Positions 10,441 through 20,841 of a stretch of DNA of 64,000 nt are shown in pieces. The position numbers were made by a program, and so were the translations under genes. Within the stretch, counting starts at the first letter, position 1, and each line of letters starts with the position of its first letter. The notes beneath the pieces were generated by a model, which was not told the origin of the DNA, did not search any database, and was given only the letters and a program-made list of their open reading frames with translations. Location: NCBI GenBank assembly GCA_002205965.3, contig NADL03000665.1, positions 62,001 through 126,000 of the forward strand, read 5' to 3'. This stretch comes from Kappaphycus alvarezii. Taxonomy: Eukaryota > Rhodophyta > Florideophyceae > Gigartinales > Solieriaceae.

Positions 10441-13400
10441 GGGTGCTTCCTTGGCCGCGCGGAGGGTTTGGTTGAGTTGTGGTTTCGATGGGTGTCGATG
10501 GTTATTTGCGTTGAGGCGCTACTTACATCATACTTTGTTGTGACTCTCCGAGTGGCAGCGTGTTTACTGGTGAGGTTATTCTGGCCCGGGACTTTGTTGG
10601 AGACCTTTGTGTTGGGGCTGATGGAAACTGCGTATTGTTTCAAGGATCTGACTTTCGCACTGCTCCGTTTCTCTGTCGATTGCCAAAGTGTACTGTAGGT
10701 CGCAGAGGCGGCAGGAGTCATGTCGGCCCTGGTCTGTTTGACGATTTGCGCCGGAGCAACTCGATGGTACGATTGTGCGGATTGTGAGGCTCCATACATA
10801 GCACGCGACGCTAATTCATCCAGAACTGGCCAAGGTCTCAAACCATCACTTGCTGTACAGTACAGTACGCACTTGCAAGGAGCCCCTATTTTGGGGCCTC
10901 GATACATCTACAATTACAGTCCTTTATTGTGCCGTCGCTCTGTTGCGCAGGCTCGCCTAGCTGCGGAATCAAGTACTGTAACATTATTGCACTAGGACAA
11001 AATGCTCCTTCGTTGGAAACAGCCAATTCGACGTTTGATTGCCGACATGTGTCGAGCTGAGACAAAGACAAGCTTTTTGAGAAAAGTACATGTTGATACT
11101 TGTTGCAGCTGCTGAAGTAATTGCGTTACAAACTTCCCTGCGCGCATTGTCGCCGTAGAGTGAAAAAAACAGCGATGATGCATCGCCATTTTACATGAGT
11201 ACATTCTCGCGGGGAATGGCAGAGGAGTGCAGTTTTCCGCCTGCAAATTCCTACCAACTCGTAGTCATGAAATTCTGCAGCGAGCTCTTTGCAGTCCTCG
11301 GGCTCGGCTTTGGCATTCTACTCAACTTTCAAGTATTCGTACCCACCCTCTACAGCAACAACATCGCAATGCTAAGGCTGTACTCAAAGGTCCCGTGCAG
11401 AATTAGACTACTCTAAACAGGGACGTGTGGCACCCATTTAATCCGGACAACGTCGCCGTGTTGGTGCTAATCTAGTCCAAGCAATGTCGAGGAGCGCCAC
11501 GCCTGTAAATTCTCAATGTCTAAATCACATTTCCACATTTATGACAATGCAGCGGCAAGAGAAATACCAGCTCCGCGTACTTTTCCGCTCATGTGCACAA
11601 ATATTACGACTTTGTCACCGTGTTTAACGTTGCGACATTTTTAACTCAACATCAACCAGTCAAGCAGCCGCCCGAAACTTGCCTCGTAATGATTTCACAC
11701 GATGTGAATCTGCATTCAGCTGGCTTTCGCTGGCAGCAAGTTGACAAGTTGGTTGCGGGCGTGTGGTCTACGTTAGCATTCATGATGCCCACCATTGGGA
11801 ATAATCCTACGGGTTGCACTTGAGATGGAGAAATTGCGGGGTTTGACGGGTGGGTGTGCTGAAAAAACAGGCTGGTATTTGTCGAGAAAATGAGAACTTG
11901 AGGTACGTTGCCGAAGGTTATGATATGGTGGCGCTGAGAATGGCATGTGGCGATGATCTTTTCGGAATCTTTGGTTGCAGAGATGGCATGGGGAGGCAGA
12001 TTGGATGTTAGGACCAAACGGTGCAACGGGATGACCATTGCGATTCAGTGGCAGGCGGGTGGATGGATGAGAGCGGTAAATATCTGTGGCAATGTTTCAG
12101 TTGGCATACTAATGTGCTTCCGTTTGTGGAGATTCTACGCGTGGCTAACGACGGATTGGCTGCCAATACTGGTGGCGATGCGTAGTGCATGGTGGGGGAT
12201 AAGTCAGGAATAAGGGATAAGTGTGGGCAGAGGCTGTTAATGGCGCCAAATAAGTATCGAGGATGTTTGTAATTAAATTCTTTGTCATACCGTGAAAAGC
12301 TTGTTCTGTACAATATTGTACCGTACATTTCTTGAAACTGTACGGAAATTGAAACGTTCCGCTGTCACGCTTGGGATTTAATTCTCCGTCAAACGTGTCT
12401 TTGGCATTTCATTGCCAACTACAAACACTCTCGAGCAGTCTACACTGCCCTGCCCTTAACAAGCAATCCAAGGACACAACCAATCGAAGGATCGGCCAGG
12501 GTATACAAGGCCGACGCCATCGCCAGCCTCTTGTCCTCCACCCGTGATGCAAGCCACATCCGTACTTCCTCACAACAAATCATCAACTCTTCAACAACAT
12601 GGAATCATCAAACAGCCTTTTCACGACTCAAACTGCCAAAGCACACTTCAAAGTTACCCCGGCCACTGTTCCTCCTCCACGCAGTCCCACTTCAGCGACT
12701 CCCAACCTACATTACCTCACTTTACATTTCCTGATCGGACCTGTCCAGCCAGATCTCCACAGTCGATAGGCACACCATTTCCAGACTACCTTATTTCCGC
12801 TACTGCATCCAGACTAAAATCCAGGCAATACTCCTCATGCACTGCCTTGTCATCGTACGCTCCATAAGCGCGTACATGCGGCCAGCCAATCCTTCACCCT
12901 ACAGCATCAGACGCGTTTAAACACGAGGTTTATTCAATTTGACAAACATTCGGTTCTCTGAAAACTGATTCCCTTCCATCCCGTCGAGCTGCCATCCGGA
13001 GACACCTTTTTCACAATTACAAAACGTACCCACCAGCCACCTACTCGTCCAACCTCCGCTGCCTGTCGCAATCCGTCACTGCACTTGCCCAGTAATGCGG
13101 CCTGCTACTGTCCAGTACTCTTCACTGAAACATTGCACAAAAATCTATCAACCCATCTCACAAACACTCCCCTAAAAATGTTCCATCGCCGCAATTCTAC
13201 CATCGTCACAAAGATGCCCAAGTATCAACCTTGTTCCAAAACTGATTCTCGTGACTTCTGATTCCCGCACCCAAAGCTTTGCACGTAACCAACAATATCA
13301 CACACCATCCCCATCGGATGTTTTTCACTTGCAACTGGGCCACCTTCCAACACCAGTCTCCATTGCACTGCATCCTCTCAACCACTCTCACCCTAGTTTT

Positions 13401-13565
13401 CCTACAACCTGCCAAGCAGCCAACATCAACCGCTGCAGTCCAGTCCAGTCCACCCCTCCACACGACCACAGCCCCTCATCCCGTGCACCCTACCTCACCC
13501 CCGAAATCCTATGCCAAAATCACTCGTCCTCCGCCCATCTCCTTCACCACGCGTCTTTCCCCGCT
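10441..13565. other. Spacer without a recognised gene
   Basis: Several 60-130-codon frames occur but overlap one another and show no domain. One frame at 11195-11416 (+) has a hydrophobic stretch (LFAVLGLGFGILLNF) but is only 73 codons long. TACAGTAC palindromes lie at 10853-10869 and 12304-12327. From about 12400 the plus strand becomes C- and A-rich and G-poor; the bias runs on through the end of the CBM20 gene. Confidence 0.5.
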
Positions 13566-14548
13566 CTACGCCCCATCCCACCCCACCTGCTCACCCTCCC
13601 ACCATCCGTTGCTCACCCCTTGCGCCTCTTGTTCCGCCTCATTCCCGACACACCATCCCAACCTCTCCAACCATTCCACTCTCACCACTTGCTCACACAC
13701 CACCCCCCTAACCAACCCCCCCCTATACACCGCCCATCTATACCACCCCTCCCACTCCCTCACCACACCCCTCCAAACATCCACTACTTTCCGCCATCCC
13801 TCCCGCCCCACCTGTGGACTCCACCCCACCACTGTCCCACCCATCACCCCCATCGCCACCACCAACGCCCCAACAATCGCCCCCGCTCGGCCCTTCTCTT
13901 TGCTCCGTTTCGACCTCATCAATTCCACCAACGCATACCCCTCATCCAAACATTCATGAATCAACATCCTTTCATCCCACACCTCTCCGTCCGTTTCCTT
14001 CACATCCCTCGACCATTCCTCCTCCACGGCAACCGGAGGTAGCCCCTGGGAATGACGCACCCATGCTCGGATTCTATTCAAAGTGGCGCGCGTACGCTCC
14101 ATGTATAACACCAGTTCCTCATACTCTTTCGCGCACATTGCGTCAATGGACGGCGGTTTAGTGATAGGTTTCGCGTCCTCAGCCATGGATACACGTGGTG
14201 GTGGGATGAGTGCTCGTTTTGCGGCGGCGTCGTTTCCGAAAATATCGTCGTCGATAAGAAGCGTGTGATGAGGGGCTGGTGTTCGAAAGTTTCGATTGCC
14301 GCCGTGTGCAAGTTGCTCCCAGGAGGTGATGGTGTTGGTGGCAGATACGGCGACGTATTTATACTCAAAGTATGAGTCGGCGGGAAGGGTGAGGGTTACG
14401 GTGAAGAAAGGAGGGGTGAAGGTTAACGGAAGGGGGGCGTCTGGTTTAGAGACCAGCTGGAGAGGTGAGGGGAGCTCCCGGTCAGCGCTATACCGCTGCC
14501 CCAATCGGAAGGGGGCGCTCGTACACGGAAAATTGTCGTGCAGGACAT
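13566..14548 (-). CDS. Membrane-anchored starch-binding protein with an N-terminal CBM20 domain; one frame break
   Basis: CBM20 modules bind starch or glycogen. Reading begins at the ATG at 14548-14546: IFRVRAPPSDWGSGIALTG then SSPHLSSWSLNQ, the first half of a CBM20 fold with its glycine-rich turn and sugar-binding Trp. The second half is in the next frame: FFTVTLTLPADSYFEYKYV, then TITSWEQLAHGGNRNF, matching the conserved EYKYV, WE and NR positions. The shift lies at or beside a G6 run (14432-14437 on the plus strand), so a single lost base, real or technical, would explain it. After the domain come a charged helical region (CAKEYEELVLYMERTRATL) and a hydrophobic segment AIVGALVVAMGVMGGTVVGW, probably a membrane anchor, then about 90 basic, Trp-rich residues. 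There is no signal peptide, so it should face the cytosol, where red algae store starch. The antisense frames here are shadows. Confidence 0.72.
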
Positions 14549-14760
14549 TGCGCCTTCGACGGGACGGGCGCAGGTAAAGGCCGCGAGACTTGGTGAGATG
14601 ATGAGAGCTTTTTTTCTGTAATACCGTAGATCGTCGCACTCGAATCATTTTCTGCGGAACGAGTTGAGATGCACGACAAGATACTGTGATTTTTGGAAGA
14701 AATCTCGAGGAAATTCTTGATTTTTTGAAATGCTTTACATAGTAGACAGTAGCAGAGAAG

Positions 14761-14802
14761 TATTGTACAGTAGTGTACTGTACAGTACACTACTGTACAA
14801 TA
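14761..14802. repeat. Perfect 42-bp palindrome built from TACAGTA words
   Basis: The 42 bases read identically on both strands, each half being TATTGTACAGTAGTGTACTG plus one base. It lies about 210 bp upstream of the CBM20 start codon and could form a 21-bp hairpin arm or present paired binding sites. It is the longest member of the TACTGTACAGTA family in the window. Confidence 0.9.
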
Positions 14803-15224
14803 AAGCACAGCATTCTTTGATGTCTATCTGAGATTTTTCACTACTGTACATACTGCACCAATACGCTGCCGGGAGTGAGCCAGGTTCAGAGGCCTGTAAA
14901 GTTATCCTCGTCGCAAATTCATCATTTCCGTAGCACCACCACTTGCGGAGCATGCAGAATTGAGTCGCTTGATGTTCTTCTTTCTCTCTAAGACACTTTG
15001 CCGGCAGATAAACTCCTGCCCCTTCAAAACAACCAGTACAATGATCAGCCTTGCAAAGCACGGTATACTGTACTGTGCGTTGCCCTCATGACATCAGTGA
15101 CAATCCAAGCTCTACTCAACTTTTAATTATCTCGAATTCGTGGGCCAGGTTGCTGCCGTATCAATAGCAACAGCTCTATTTGGTCGAATCCCAAGCCTGT
15201 ACGCGCCCAATTTGCAGACGTCCC
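14803..15224. other. Spacer between two genes
   Basis: This 420-bp stretch separates the CBM20 gene (transcribed leftward) from the 3' end of the large repeat-protein gene (also leftward). It would hold the terminator of the latter and the promoter of the former. A partial TACTGTAC word occurs at 15064-15074. No gene is seen. Confidence 0.45.
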
Positions 15225-15959
15225 CTACAACATCACATCCACAAACCATGTCCTTTGCCTTTCCTTTACCCAAACGCTCGCTCCCATCAACAGGAGTCCG
15301 AGTCCCCAGCTCACCCACCAAACACAGCCCCGTCGTTTCGTATGTAGTTCATTCCTCAACTTTCGGCATTCATCCGTGCATTCTCTCAACGCCTTGACCA
15401 CATCCTCATTCCTAATTTCCTCGTTCTTCACTACCTCTGAAATTCCTTTTCCACTTACAAAACTTGCAGAAATGTTTTCGCTCCCCCTACCCACCAACGT
15501 ATTCCCGATCAGTACATTCGAAGTTGGTCTAAACTTGCGAACCTGACCAAAGTTCTCAGGCGTCAATTCAGAGTCCTCACTTTCCGAACCCAAACTCACG
15601 CGTCCTGTCACATCCGTTGCATGTGTGGAATCCTTCATGTATCGCTCCACAGCCACAGCAAGTGAATCACTTTTTGTTTCAGACAGTGTTGTTGCATCAT
15701 CTTCTCCCTTGTTCGAATCGAATGACCCGCAAAATGATAATTTGCGCGAAGAGTTTTGCAAATTCGTTTCCGATCTCTCCAGAATCGGGCTCTGAAAGTC
15801 ACTTCCAGGAGATTCCTTTAGACTCAACCCACGACTGTTACTTTCGGGTGTCTTCAGTATCGAGGTGCTTGCCTGCTCATGCCACGCAACAGTAGGTGGC
15901 GTCGGCGCAAGGGGTGTCGAATTCAAAGCGCAATTCTCTTTTCCTGCAAACAGTGTCAC
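15225..15959 (-). CDS. C-terminal, membrane-spanning part of the large acidic repeat protein (separate frame)
   Basis: This 244-codon frame follows directly on the 1478-residue frame: its first codon, GTG at 15959-15957, overlaps the TGA at 15958-15956. There is no ATG at its start, and an in-frame stop lies a few codons upstream, so it is probably the end of the same protein rather than an independent gene. Near the start it has GKENCALN, which contains a KEN sequence of the type used as an APC/C degron, and several Ser/Thr-Pro sites (LKTPESN). The end has a short charged helix (VVKALRECTDECRKLRNEL) and one hydrophobic helix (WWVSWGLGLLLMGASVWV) about 15 residues before the stop, the layout of a tail-anchored protein. 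I found no simple GT-AG intron that joins the two frames cleanly; a frameshift is the alternative. Confidence 0.55.
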   Translation of the reverse strand: MTLFAGKENCALNSTPLAPTPPTVAWHEQASTSILKTPESNSRGLSLKESPGSDFQSPILERSETNLQNSSRKLSFCGSFDSNKGEDDATTLSETKSDSLAVAVERYMKDSTHATDVTGRVSLGSESEDSELTPENFGQVRKFRPTSNVLIGNTLVGRGSENISASFVSGKGISEVVKNEEIRNEDVVKALRECTDECRKLRNELHTKRRGCVWWVSWGLGLLLMGASVWVKERQRTWFVDVML

Positions 15960-18900
15960 TTCATATCCAGCTGATTAGGACTGATATTGCCTCTTTCTGG
16001 TGACCGCTGTTTTCGCACCAAGTCGTCATTGTCGCAGCTTGCTGCAATTTCTAGTGCCTCCTGAGTATCAAGAGCCTCATCCACTTCCCACCCAGCTGAT
16101 AGGGTTATGCCCTTTAGAGACTCTGAGCCGTGCTGACGTTCTTTCCTCCCATAAACAGGTGGCGCGTGTGAAGGGCGCCTATTCGCTGAAACTGTGCCAT
16201 AGTCACTGCAAGTATTTCCTTCCCGCATGTGTCCAGGCGCATGATCGAGGAGCCTCCTGCCATCCTCCTCGCATATACCTTGCCAGGATTGCGGAGAACT
16301 GTACGTGCTGTCATCGTCAACCCAGTCGACTTCTGTTTCGATTTTGCCTGCTTGGCTGTTGTCAGACGATTTCTGAGATGTTTGCAAGCTTGACTCAGAG
16401 CCTTCTTTGGGTATGGAGTTTTCAAGTCCCTGGATCGACTGGGAAGCTATGAAGTATTTGTTAGGAGGCGTAGGGACCGCCAAGGACTCCGTTGTCACAC
16501 TGCGAGCTGGGCTAACGCCAAACTCTGCCGCGTCAAACTTCTGTTTCCAAGAATAGGAGGTCTCTTCAATAGCTGCATTTTCCACGGCTCCAAGCACTCT
16601 GGATTCATTCTTACAACTCATTGCACTTTGCTGGGAGCGTACATCAGAGCTTACAATATCCGACACCTTTCCGTTAGGATCTCCCTCGAAACGACGAAAA
16701 GCAGATGCGACCGCCCTGTTCGCCACTCCACCTGTATTTTCAAGTGTCTCGTTACAGTACGAATGAGAAACTTGATGGAACGCTTCAATTCCCTGTTTGT
16801 CATTGGTGACGGTGACGTTCAAAGTCGGGGACGCAGGTTGTTTTTCCACAACTACATCTGCGCTATTGCTGACATGCTCATCCTTCTTCTGTCCCAAGGC
16901 CTCTCTGGAACTCTGCGCATTTTGAAAAGAGGACGGGGATTGCAAAGACAAACCTTTCTCTTCCCCCCTGCCCTCATTTATCGCATGTTCATTCCAAGCA
17001 TGGAGTGATTCCCCACGCAGCTTTTGAGCAGTCATCAAATTCGCATTGCAAGGAAATTCGTTCTCCATCAATTTTGGAGTCTGATCTCCACCGGTCACAC
17101 CCGCTGTATTTGTTTCAGACTCGGCAGGGGTAACAAAGCTTAATGATTCGATTACAGAATTGCTGTCAGCTTGACGTACCGAAGCATTTTGAGCTTTGAG
17201 AATGCTGTGATTCTGCGTCACATCCTCCCCATGTTTCTCTTCTGCCCATAACTTTTGATCAGTTTCTTGACTACATTCTGCACTCTTGCATCCATGGTCT
17301 GCGGCAGCCTCTGCCGAAAGGGTACTCTTGTCACTGCTGGGCACGCTCGCTAAATCGCTGGTCTGCAGCCCATGCCCTGATGTGTGATTTTCCGCACGCA
17401 GAAGCTCAGCTGCGGGAGTTTTCGTTTCTACCTCATGTTTGGATGCGTTCCATTCCTTCCCAATGGTTTCCAATCGATTCTCCTGGATATCCAAGATTTC
17501 ATCCGCACTGTTTCCACAGATAACCTTGTTCAAACGTGCGCATTCGCGAGGTAAATTGTGCTCAGTCTCCGTAAAGTTGAATTGTCCATTATCACTATTT
17601 CGGGCTGACTTGGTTGCGTTCATTACAGCATCGTTATCAAGAAATTCTTCATCCGCAACGAGTACCCCTGGCAGCCTGAGTTCCGTGTATGATTGCTCCG
17701 TCACGACGCCATCAATATTCTTTTCCCTTTTGGAGATGTCTGCGTTCATTGCTAACACTGCTTCCAACCACGATTCGTCATCATCTACCACGGCATGCGT
17801 TGTTTCCTCGTCTGCAAATTGGTCTTCTGCGGGAACAACATCGGCACAGTCAAGAGCACCGCTGGTTTCGGTCACAAAAAAGTTGTTCTCCGCATGCACA
17901 GAGACTTCAACTGAGGCGAAGCCCGCAGGTGATTCCTGGGCGATCACGTCATTAGCCCTCACCTGCGTTAAATGTTGATCAACATTTGTTGCAACCATTA
18001 CTCCTGTTTCTAGTCCCGAATTATCACCATCGACTAGCAAGGCTTGCACTACTTTTGCGTCCGCACAACTTCCATTTGGCAGGAGGTTGTTGGCAGGCTT
18101 CGGAGCACCGATGGTTTCAGAGGCAGACATGTCGTCTTCCGTATGCACGGGAGCATCAATCGGTATGGAACTCATTGATGATTCCTCGGCAACCCCGCCA
18201 TTCGTATTCTCCTGCGTTTCTGGTTCATCTCCAAAACTCTTTGATGATTCCTCGGCGACCACGTCATTCTTATTCTCCTGCGTTCTAGGTTCATCGCCAA
18301 AACTCATGGCTGCTTCCCCGACGACCACGTCAATCGTATTCTCTTGCGTTTTTGGTTCAATTTCAGATCTTATGGATGATTCCTCGGCGATCGCTTCATT
18401 CATATTCTCCCGCGGGACAGGTTCATCGTCAGGACTCAAGGATGATTCGTTTGCGACTACGCCAATCGCAGTCTCCTGTGTTATAGATTGATCGACAGAA
18501 CTCAAGGATAATTCCTCGTCCACTACGTCATTCATCTTCCGCGTTTTGGACTGAACTGCAGAACTCACAGAGGATTCCTTGGCGACCACCAAATTTGTCC
18601 TCCCCTGCGTTTTATGTTGATCCGCATTTATTGCAATCACTTGCGCCGTCTTGAGCATTGGATCGTTGTCATTGACTAGCATGCCTTGCGACTTTTCGGC
18701 GTCCCCACTCTTTTCATCTGCGGCAAGAGATTTGGCAGAATCGGAACCGTCAATGGGCTCACTGACAGACAGGTCTTCTATCGCGTGCACAAAAACGTCA
18801 ACCGATGCGGAACTCCTTGATGATGCTTCGGCAGCCACGTTATTTGTTCCGCCTTGCGTTTTGGATTGATCCGCATTTGTTGCAGTCACTGGCTTTTTCT

Positions 18901-20392
18901 TAAGCTTCAGATCGTCATCATCGACTAGCACGCCTTGTGCTATTTCTGCGTCTCCACTCTTTCCATCTGCCAGACGAGGTTTGGGAGAATCGAAAACACT
19001 AATGGTCTCTGTGACAGACACGTCTGTTGCCGAGTGTACAAAGACGTCAACCGATGTGGAACTCCATGATGATTCTTCGGTGGCCACGTCATTTTTCCTA
19101 CCCTGCATTTTAGATTGATCCGCGTCTGTTCCAGTCACTAGTGCCGTCTCCAGCCTAGGATCGTCATCATCGACCAGTGCGTCTTGCGATGTCTTTGCAT
19201 CTTCACACTCTTCATTTCCTGCAAGAGCGTCGGCACCGTCAAGGACACCGATAGTTTCGGTGATGAACATATTGTCTTTCGCATGCTCGAAAGCTTCAGC
19301 CGAATCAAAACTCATCCTCTGAAACATCTTCTCATTGAATTCCAGTTGGATTGTTGTTGGCGACGTCTCACGATCCTCATCCGTTCGCTCTTTGTTTTGT
19401 ATTAAGGCGACGGTTTCGGGTGCTTTCGCAAGATTCTGATTCTGACCCGCATTGCTCTCCACTCGTTTTATATCGCCGTCTTCAATTTCGGTGATCAGCA
19501 ACTCCTTGTTCCTGTTTACATCTTCATTCCCTTCGCCTTCCAAGGAAGGATCCGGCAAGTCACAAACTGCATCCTCTATTGAACTCGTATCCGAGTCGTC
19601 ATCCTGAAAGAGACGCTCGACCCGGTTCATTTCGTCACCAATCTCAAAGTCCTGATCGGCAACGATTCGCTTCAACAATGTAGCTTCAGGAGTGACACCA
19701 CTCGAATCACAGTGATCTATGAGAGGACTATGGTTGATAGTGCTGTTCCCAACCATCAGCCTACTCTCCGGGGTGTCATCAGTAGCCTGTTCGTTTGTGG
19801 AACTAGTTCTTGCCTGCAGTGGTCGAGCATGAGGCATCGGAGTAAACCACAAATCCGACGAGGCCGGAAGTGCATCACCGAAATCTAGGTTTGGCTTCCG
19901 CGGGACAACCTTACTGGATGATTCTTCGTTGAGGAGGCGAGGATCCTGGATGGGTGTGAAGAATTGGGAGGAAAGGCTTGGGGATAGCAACATGCTTCTC
20001 CTCCGATTAAACTTAGGTGTCAACTGTTCTGCACGATCGAGAGCTTTCGAGAGGGAGTGGCGTAAGCGTTGAACACCTGCTTGAAGAGCGTGAGACTCAT
20101 CAACGTCGGAGGGTGAAATATCGGCGAGAGTGTGATATGCAGCGTAAGCAAAGCCCTTGCGAAATGAAGCGAAGGTTGCGACGGATTTATCAGATGGAAT
20201 GAGGTGATATTCGAGAGTGGTACGGGTTGGAGACGAGGAAGGCAGGATTTGGAGGTCGAACATTAGGGACTCGACATGAATGAGTGTGGCGGGGTTGAGG
20301 GAGGAGAAGAGGTTCCGTAGGACAAGGTCATAGTCGGCTGGGATTTGAGCGTAAATGTCCTCGAAAAGAGAATTGGAAGTAGGAGATGGCAT
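15956..20392 (-). CDS. Very large acidic, repeat-containing protein of unknown function
   Basis: A single ATG-started frame of 1478 codons, by far the longest in the window and clearly a real gene. Residues 1-135 are the only globular-looking part: EDIYAQIPADYDLVLRNLF, then FRKGFAYAAYHTLADI and a helical stretch (VQRLRHSLSKALDRAEQL). Next comes a basic, Ser/Pro-rich stretch (RRRSMLLSPSL) with Ser/Thr-Pro sites. From about residue 210 on the chain is acidic and disordered. Residues 370-900 are internal repeats. No domain family is recognised. With the downstream frame (15225-15959) it would form a protein of about 1700 residues ending in a membrane anchor. A large disordered scaffold tethered to a membrane by its tail is a reasonable guess, no more. 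The promoter should lie in 20393-20800, next to tRNA-Phe. Confidence 0.8.
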   Translation of the reverse strand: MPSPTSNSLFEDIYAQIPADYDLVLRNLFSSLNPATLIHVESLMFDLQILPSSSPTRTTLEYHLIPSDKSVATFASFRKGFAYAAYHTLADISPSDVDESHALQAGVQRLRHSLSKALDRAEQLTPKFNRRRSMLLSPSLSSQFFTPIQDPRLLNEESSSKVVPRKPNLDFGDALPASSDLWFTPMPHARPLQARTSSTNEQATDDTPESRLMVGNSTINHSPLIDHCDSSGVTPEATLLKRIVADQDFEIGDEMNRVERLFQDDDSDTSSIEDAVCDLPDPSLEGEGNEDVNRNKELLITEIEDGDIKRVESNAGQNQNLAKAPETVALIQNKERTDEDRETSPTTIQLEFNEKMFQRMSFDSAEAFEHAKDNMFITETIGVLDGADALAGNEECEDAKTSQDALVDDDDPRLETALVTGTDADQSKMQGRKNDVATEESSWSSTSVDVFVHSATDVSVTETISVFDSPKPRLADGKSGDAEIAQGVLVDDDDLKLKKKPVTATNADQSKTQGGTNNVAAEASSRSSASVDVFVHAIEDLSVSEPIDGSDSAKSLAADEKSGDAEKSQGMLVNDNDPMLKTAQVIAINADQHKTQGRTNLVVAKESSVSSAVQSKTRKMNDVVDEELSLSSVDQSITQETAIGVVANESSLSPDDEPVPRENMNEAIAEESSIRSEIEPKTQENTIDVVVGEAAMSFGDEPRTQENKNDVVAEESSKSFGDEPETQENTNGGVAEESSMSSIPIDAPVHTEDDMSASETIGAPKPANNLLPNGSCADAKVVQALLVDGDNSGLETGVMVATNVDQHLTQVRANDVIAQESPAGFASVEVSVHAENNFFVTETSGALDCADVVPAEDQFADEETTHAVVDDDESWLEAVLAMNADISKREKNIDGVVTEQSYTELRLPGVLVADEEFLDNDAVMNATKSARNSDNGQFNFTETEHNLPRECARLNKVICGNSADEILDIQENRLETIGKEWNASKHEVETKTPAAELLRAENHTSGHGLQTSDLASVPSSDKSTLSAEAAADHGCKSAECSQETDQKLWAEEKHGEDVTQNHSILKAQNASVRQADSNSVIESLSFVTPAESETNTAGVTGGDQTPKLMENEFPCNANLMTAQKLRGESLHAWNEHAINEGRGEEKGLSLQSPSSFQNAQSSREALGQKKDEHVSNSADVVVEKQPASPTLNVTVTNDKQGIEAFHQVSHSYCNETLENTGGVANRAVASAFRRFEGDPNGKVSDIVSSDVRSQQSAMSCKNESRVLGAVENAAIEETSYSWKQKFDAAEFGVSPARSVTTESLAVPTPPNKYFIASQSIQGLENSIPKEGSESSLQTSQKSSDNSQAGKIETEVDWVDDDSTYSSPQSWQGICEEDGRRLLDHAPGHMREGNTCSDYGTVSANRRPSHAPPVYGRKERQHGSESLKGITLSAGWEVDEALDTQEALEIAASCDNDDLVRKQRSPERGNISPNQLDMK
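17695..19285 (-). repeat. Two classes of repeats inside the large acidic protein gene
   Basis: The coding DNA contains about five copies of an 85-95-residue unit with the recurring pieces SVDVFVH, VTET-I, LVDDDD-LE and T-ADQ-KTQG. Near 18160-18565 lies a run of about seven shorter units of 20-25 residues built on EPKTQEN-NDVVAEESS-S. Copies have diverged but keep frame, as expected of a protein that grows and shrinks by unequal exchange. Copy number probably varies between strains. Confidence 0.75.
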
Positions 20393-20841
20393 GATGGAAT
20401 CGTTGGAGAGGGACGAAAGTAGAACGAGATGAACGTTTTGGTTTGCTCACTCAAAAAGTCGTTGGGAGTTGCGTTTGGCCAGATTCGTTGAGTCAGAATT
20501 GAAAACGGATGACTGGGGCTCTGGTCTTGTTGCGTTTAGAGGGGCGATAATTTCTACTGGGCAACCTGAAGATCTTGGTAACAGTCATAGAGCGCGATTT
20601 GCATCAAGTCAAGCCAAAAGAAGGTCAGAAGCATCGTTGTCCTTCAAAAGCATGCCTGGGGCTCAAGTTATTGTGCAAGCGATGCCGCCAATTTTGTAAG
20701 GTTTGCCGCCAATGAATTTGAATTTGAACCATGTACAGTACATGTACCAGCACGTCTTGATGCGCGTTTTCGTTTCAAAATTTGAAAAAATTTCACAGGA
20801 GTCACTAAAACACCTTCACTCAGCCACAGCACAAGAACCGA
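20393..20841. other. Spacer between the large-protein gene and tRNA-Phe
   Basis: No gene is seen. The stretch should contain the promoter of the leftward large-protein gene. The palindromic word ATGTACAGTACATGTAC lies at 20731-20747. Confidence 0.45.

Noticed and set aside
10029-10907. 292-codon minus-strand open frame
   Set aside because: Almost entirely Pro/Thr/Ser/His low complexity produced by the G-rich block on the other strand; no domain or start context.
13251-14042. 263-codon and 226-codon plus-strand frames
   Set aside because: They are antisense shadows of the CBM20 gene and its C-rich flank, made of Pro/His/Thr repeats.
15225-15959. An independent small gene with a GTG start overlapping the upstream stop, as in bacterial operons
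   Set aside because: The setting is eukaryotic, the frame has no ATG at its start, and its content (anchor, phosphosites) fits the tail of the preceding protein.
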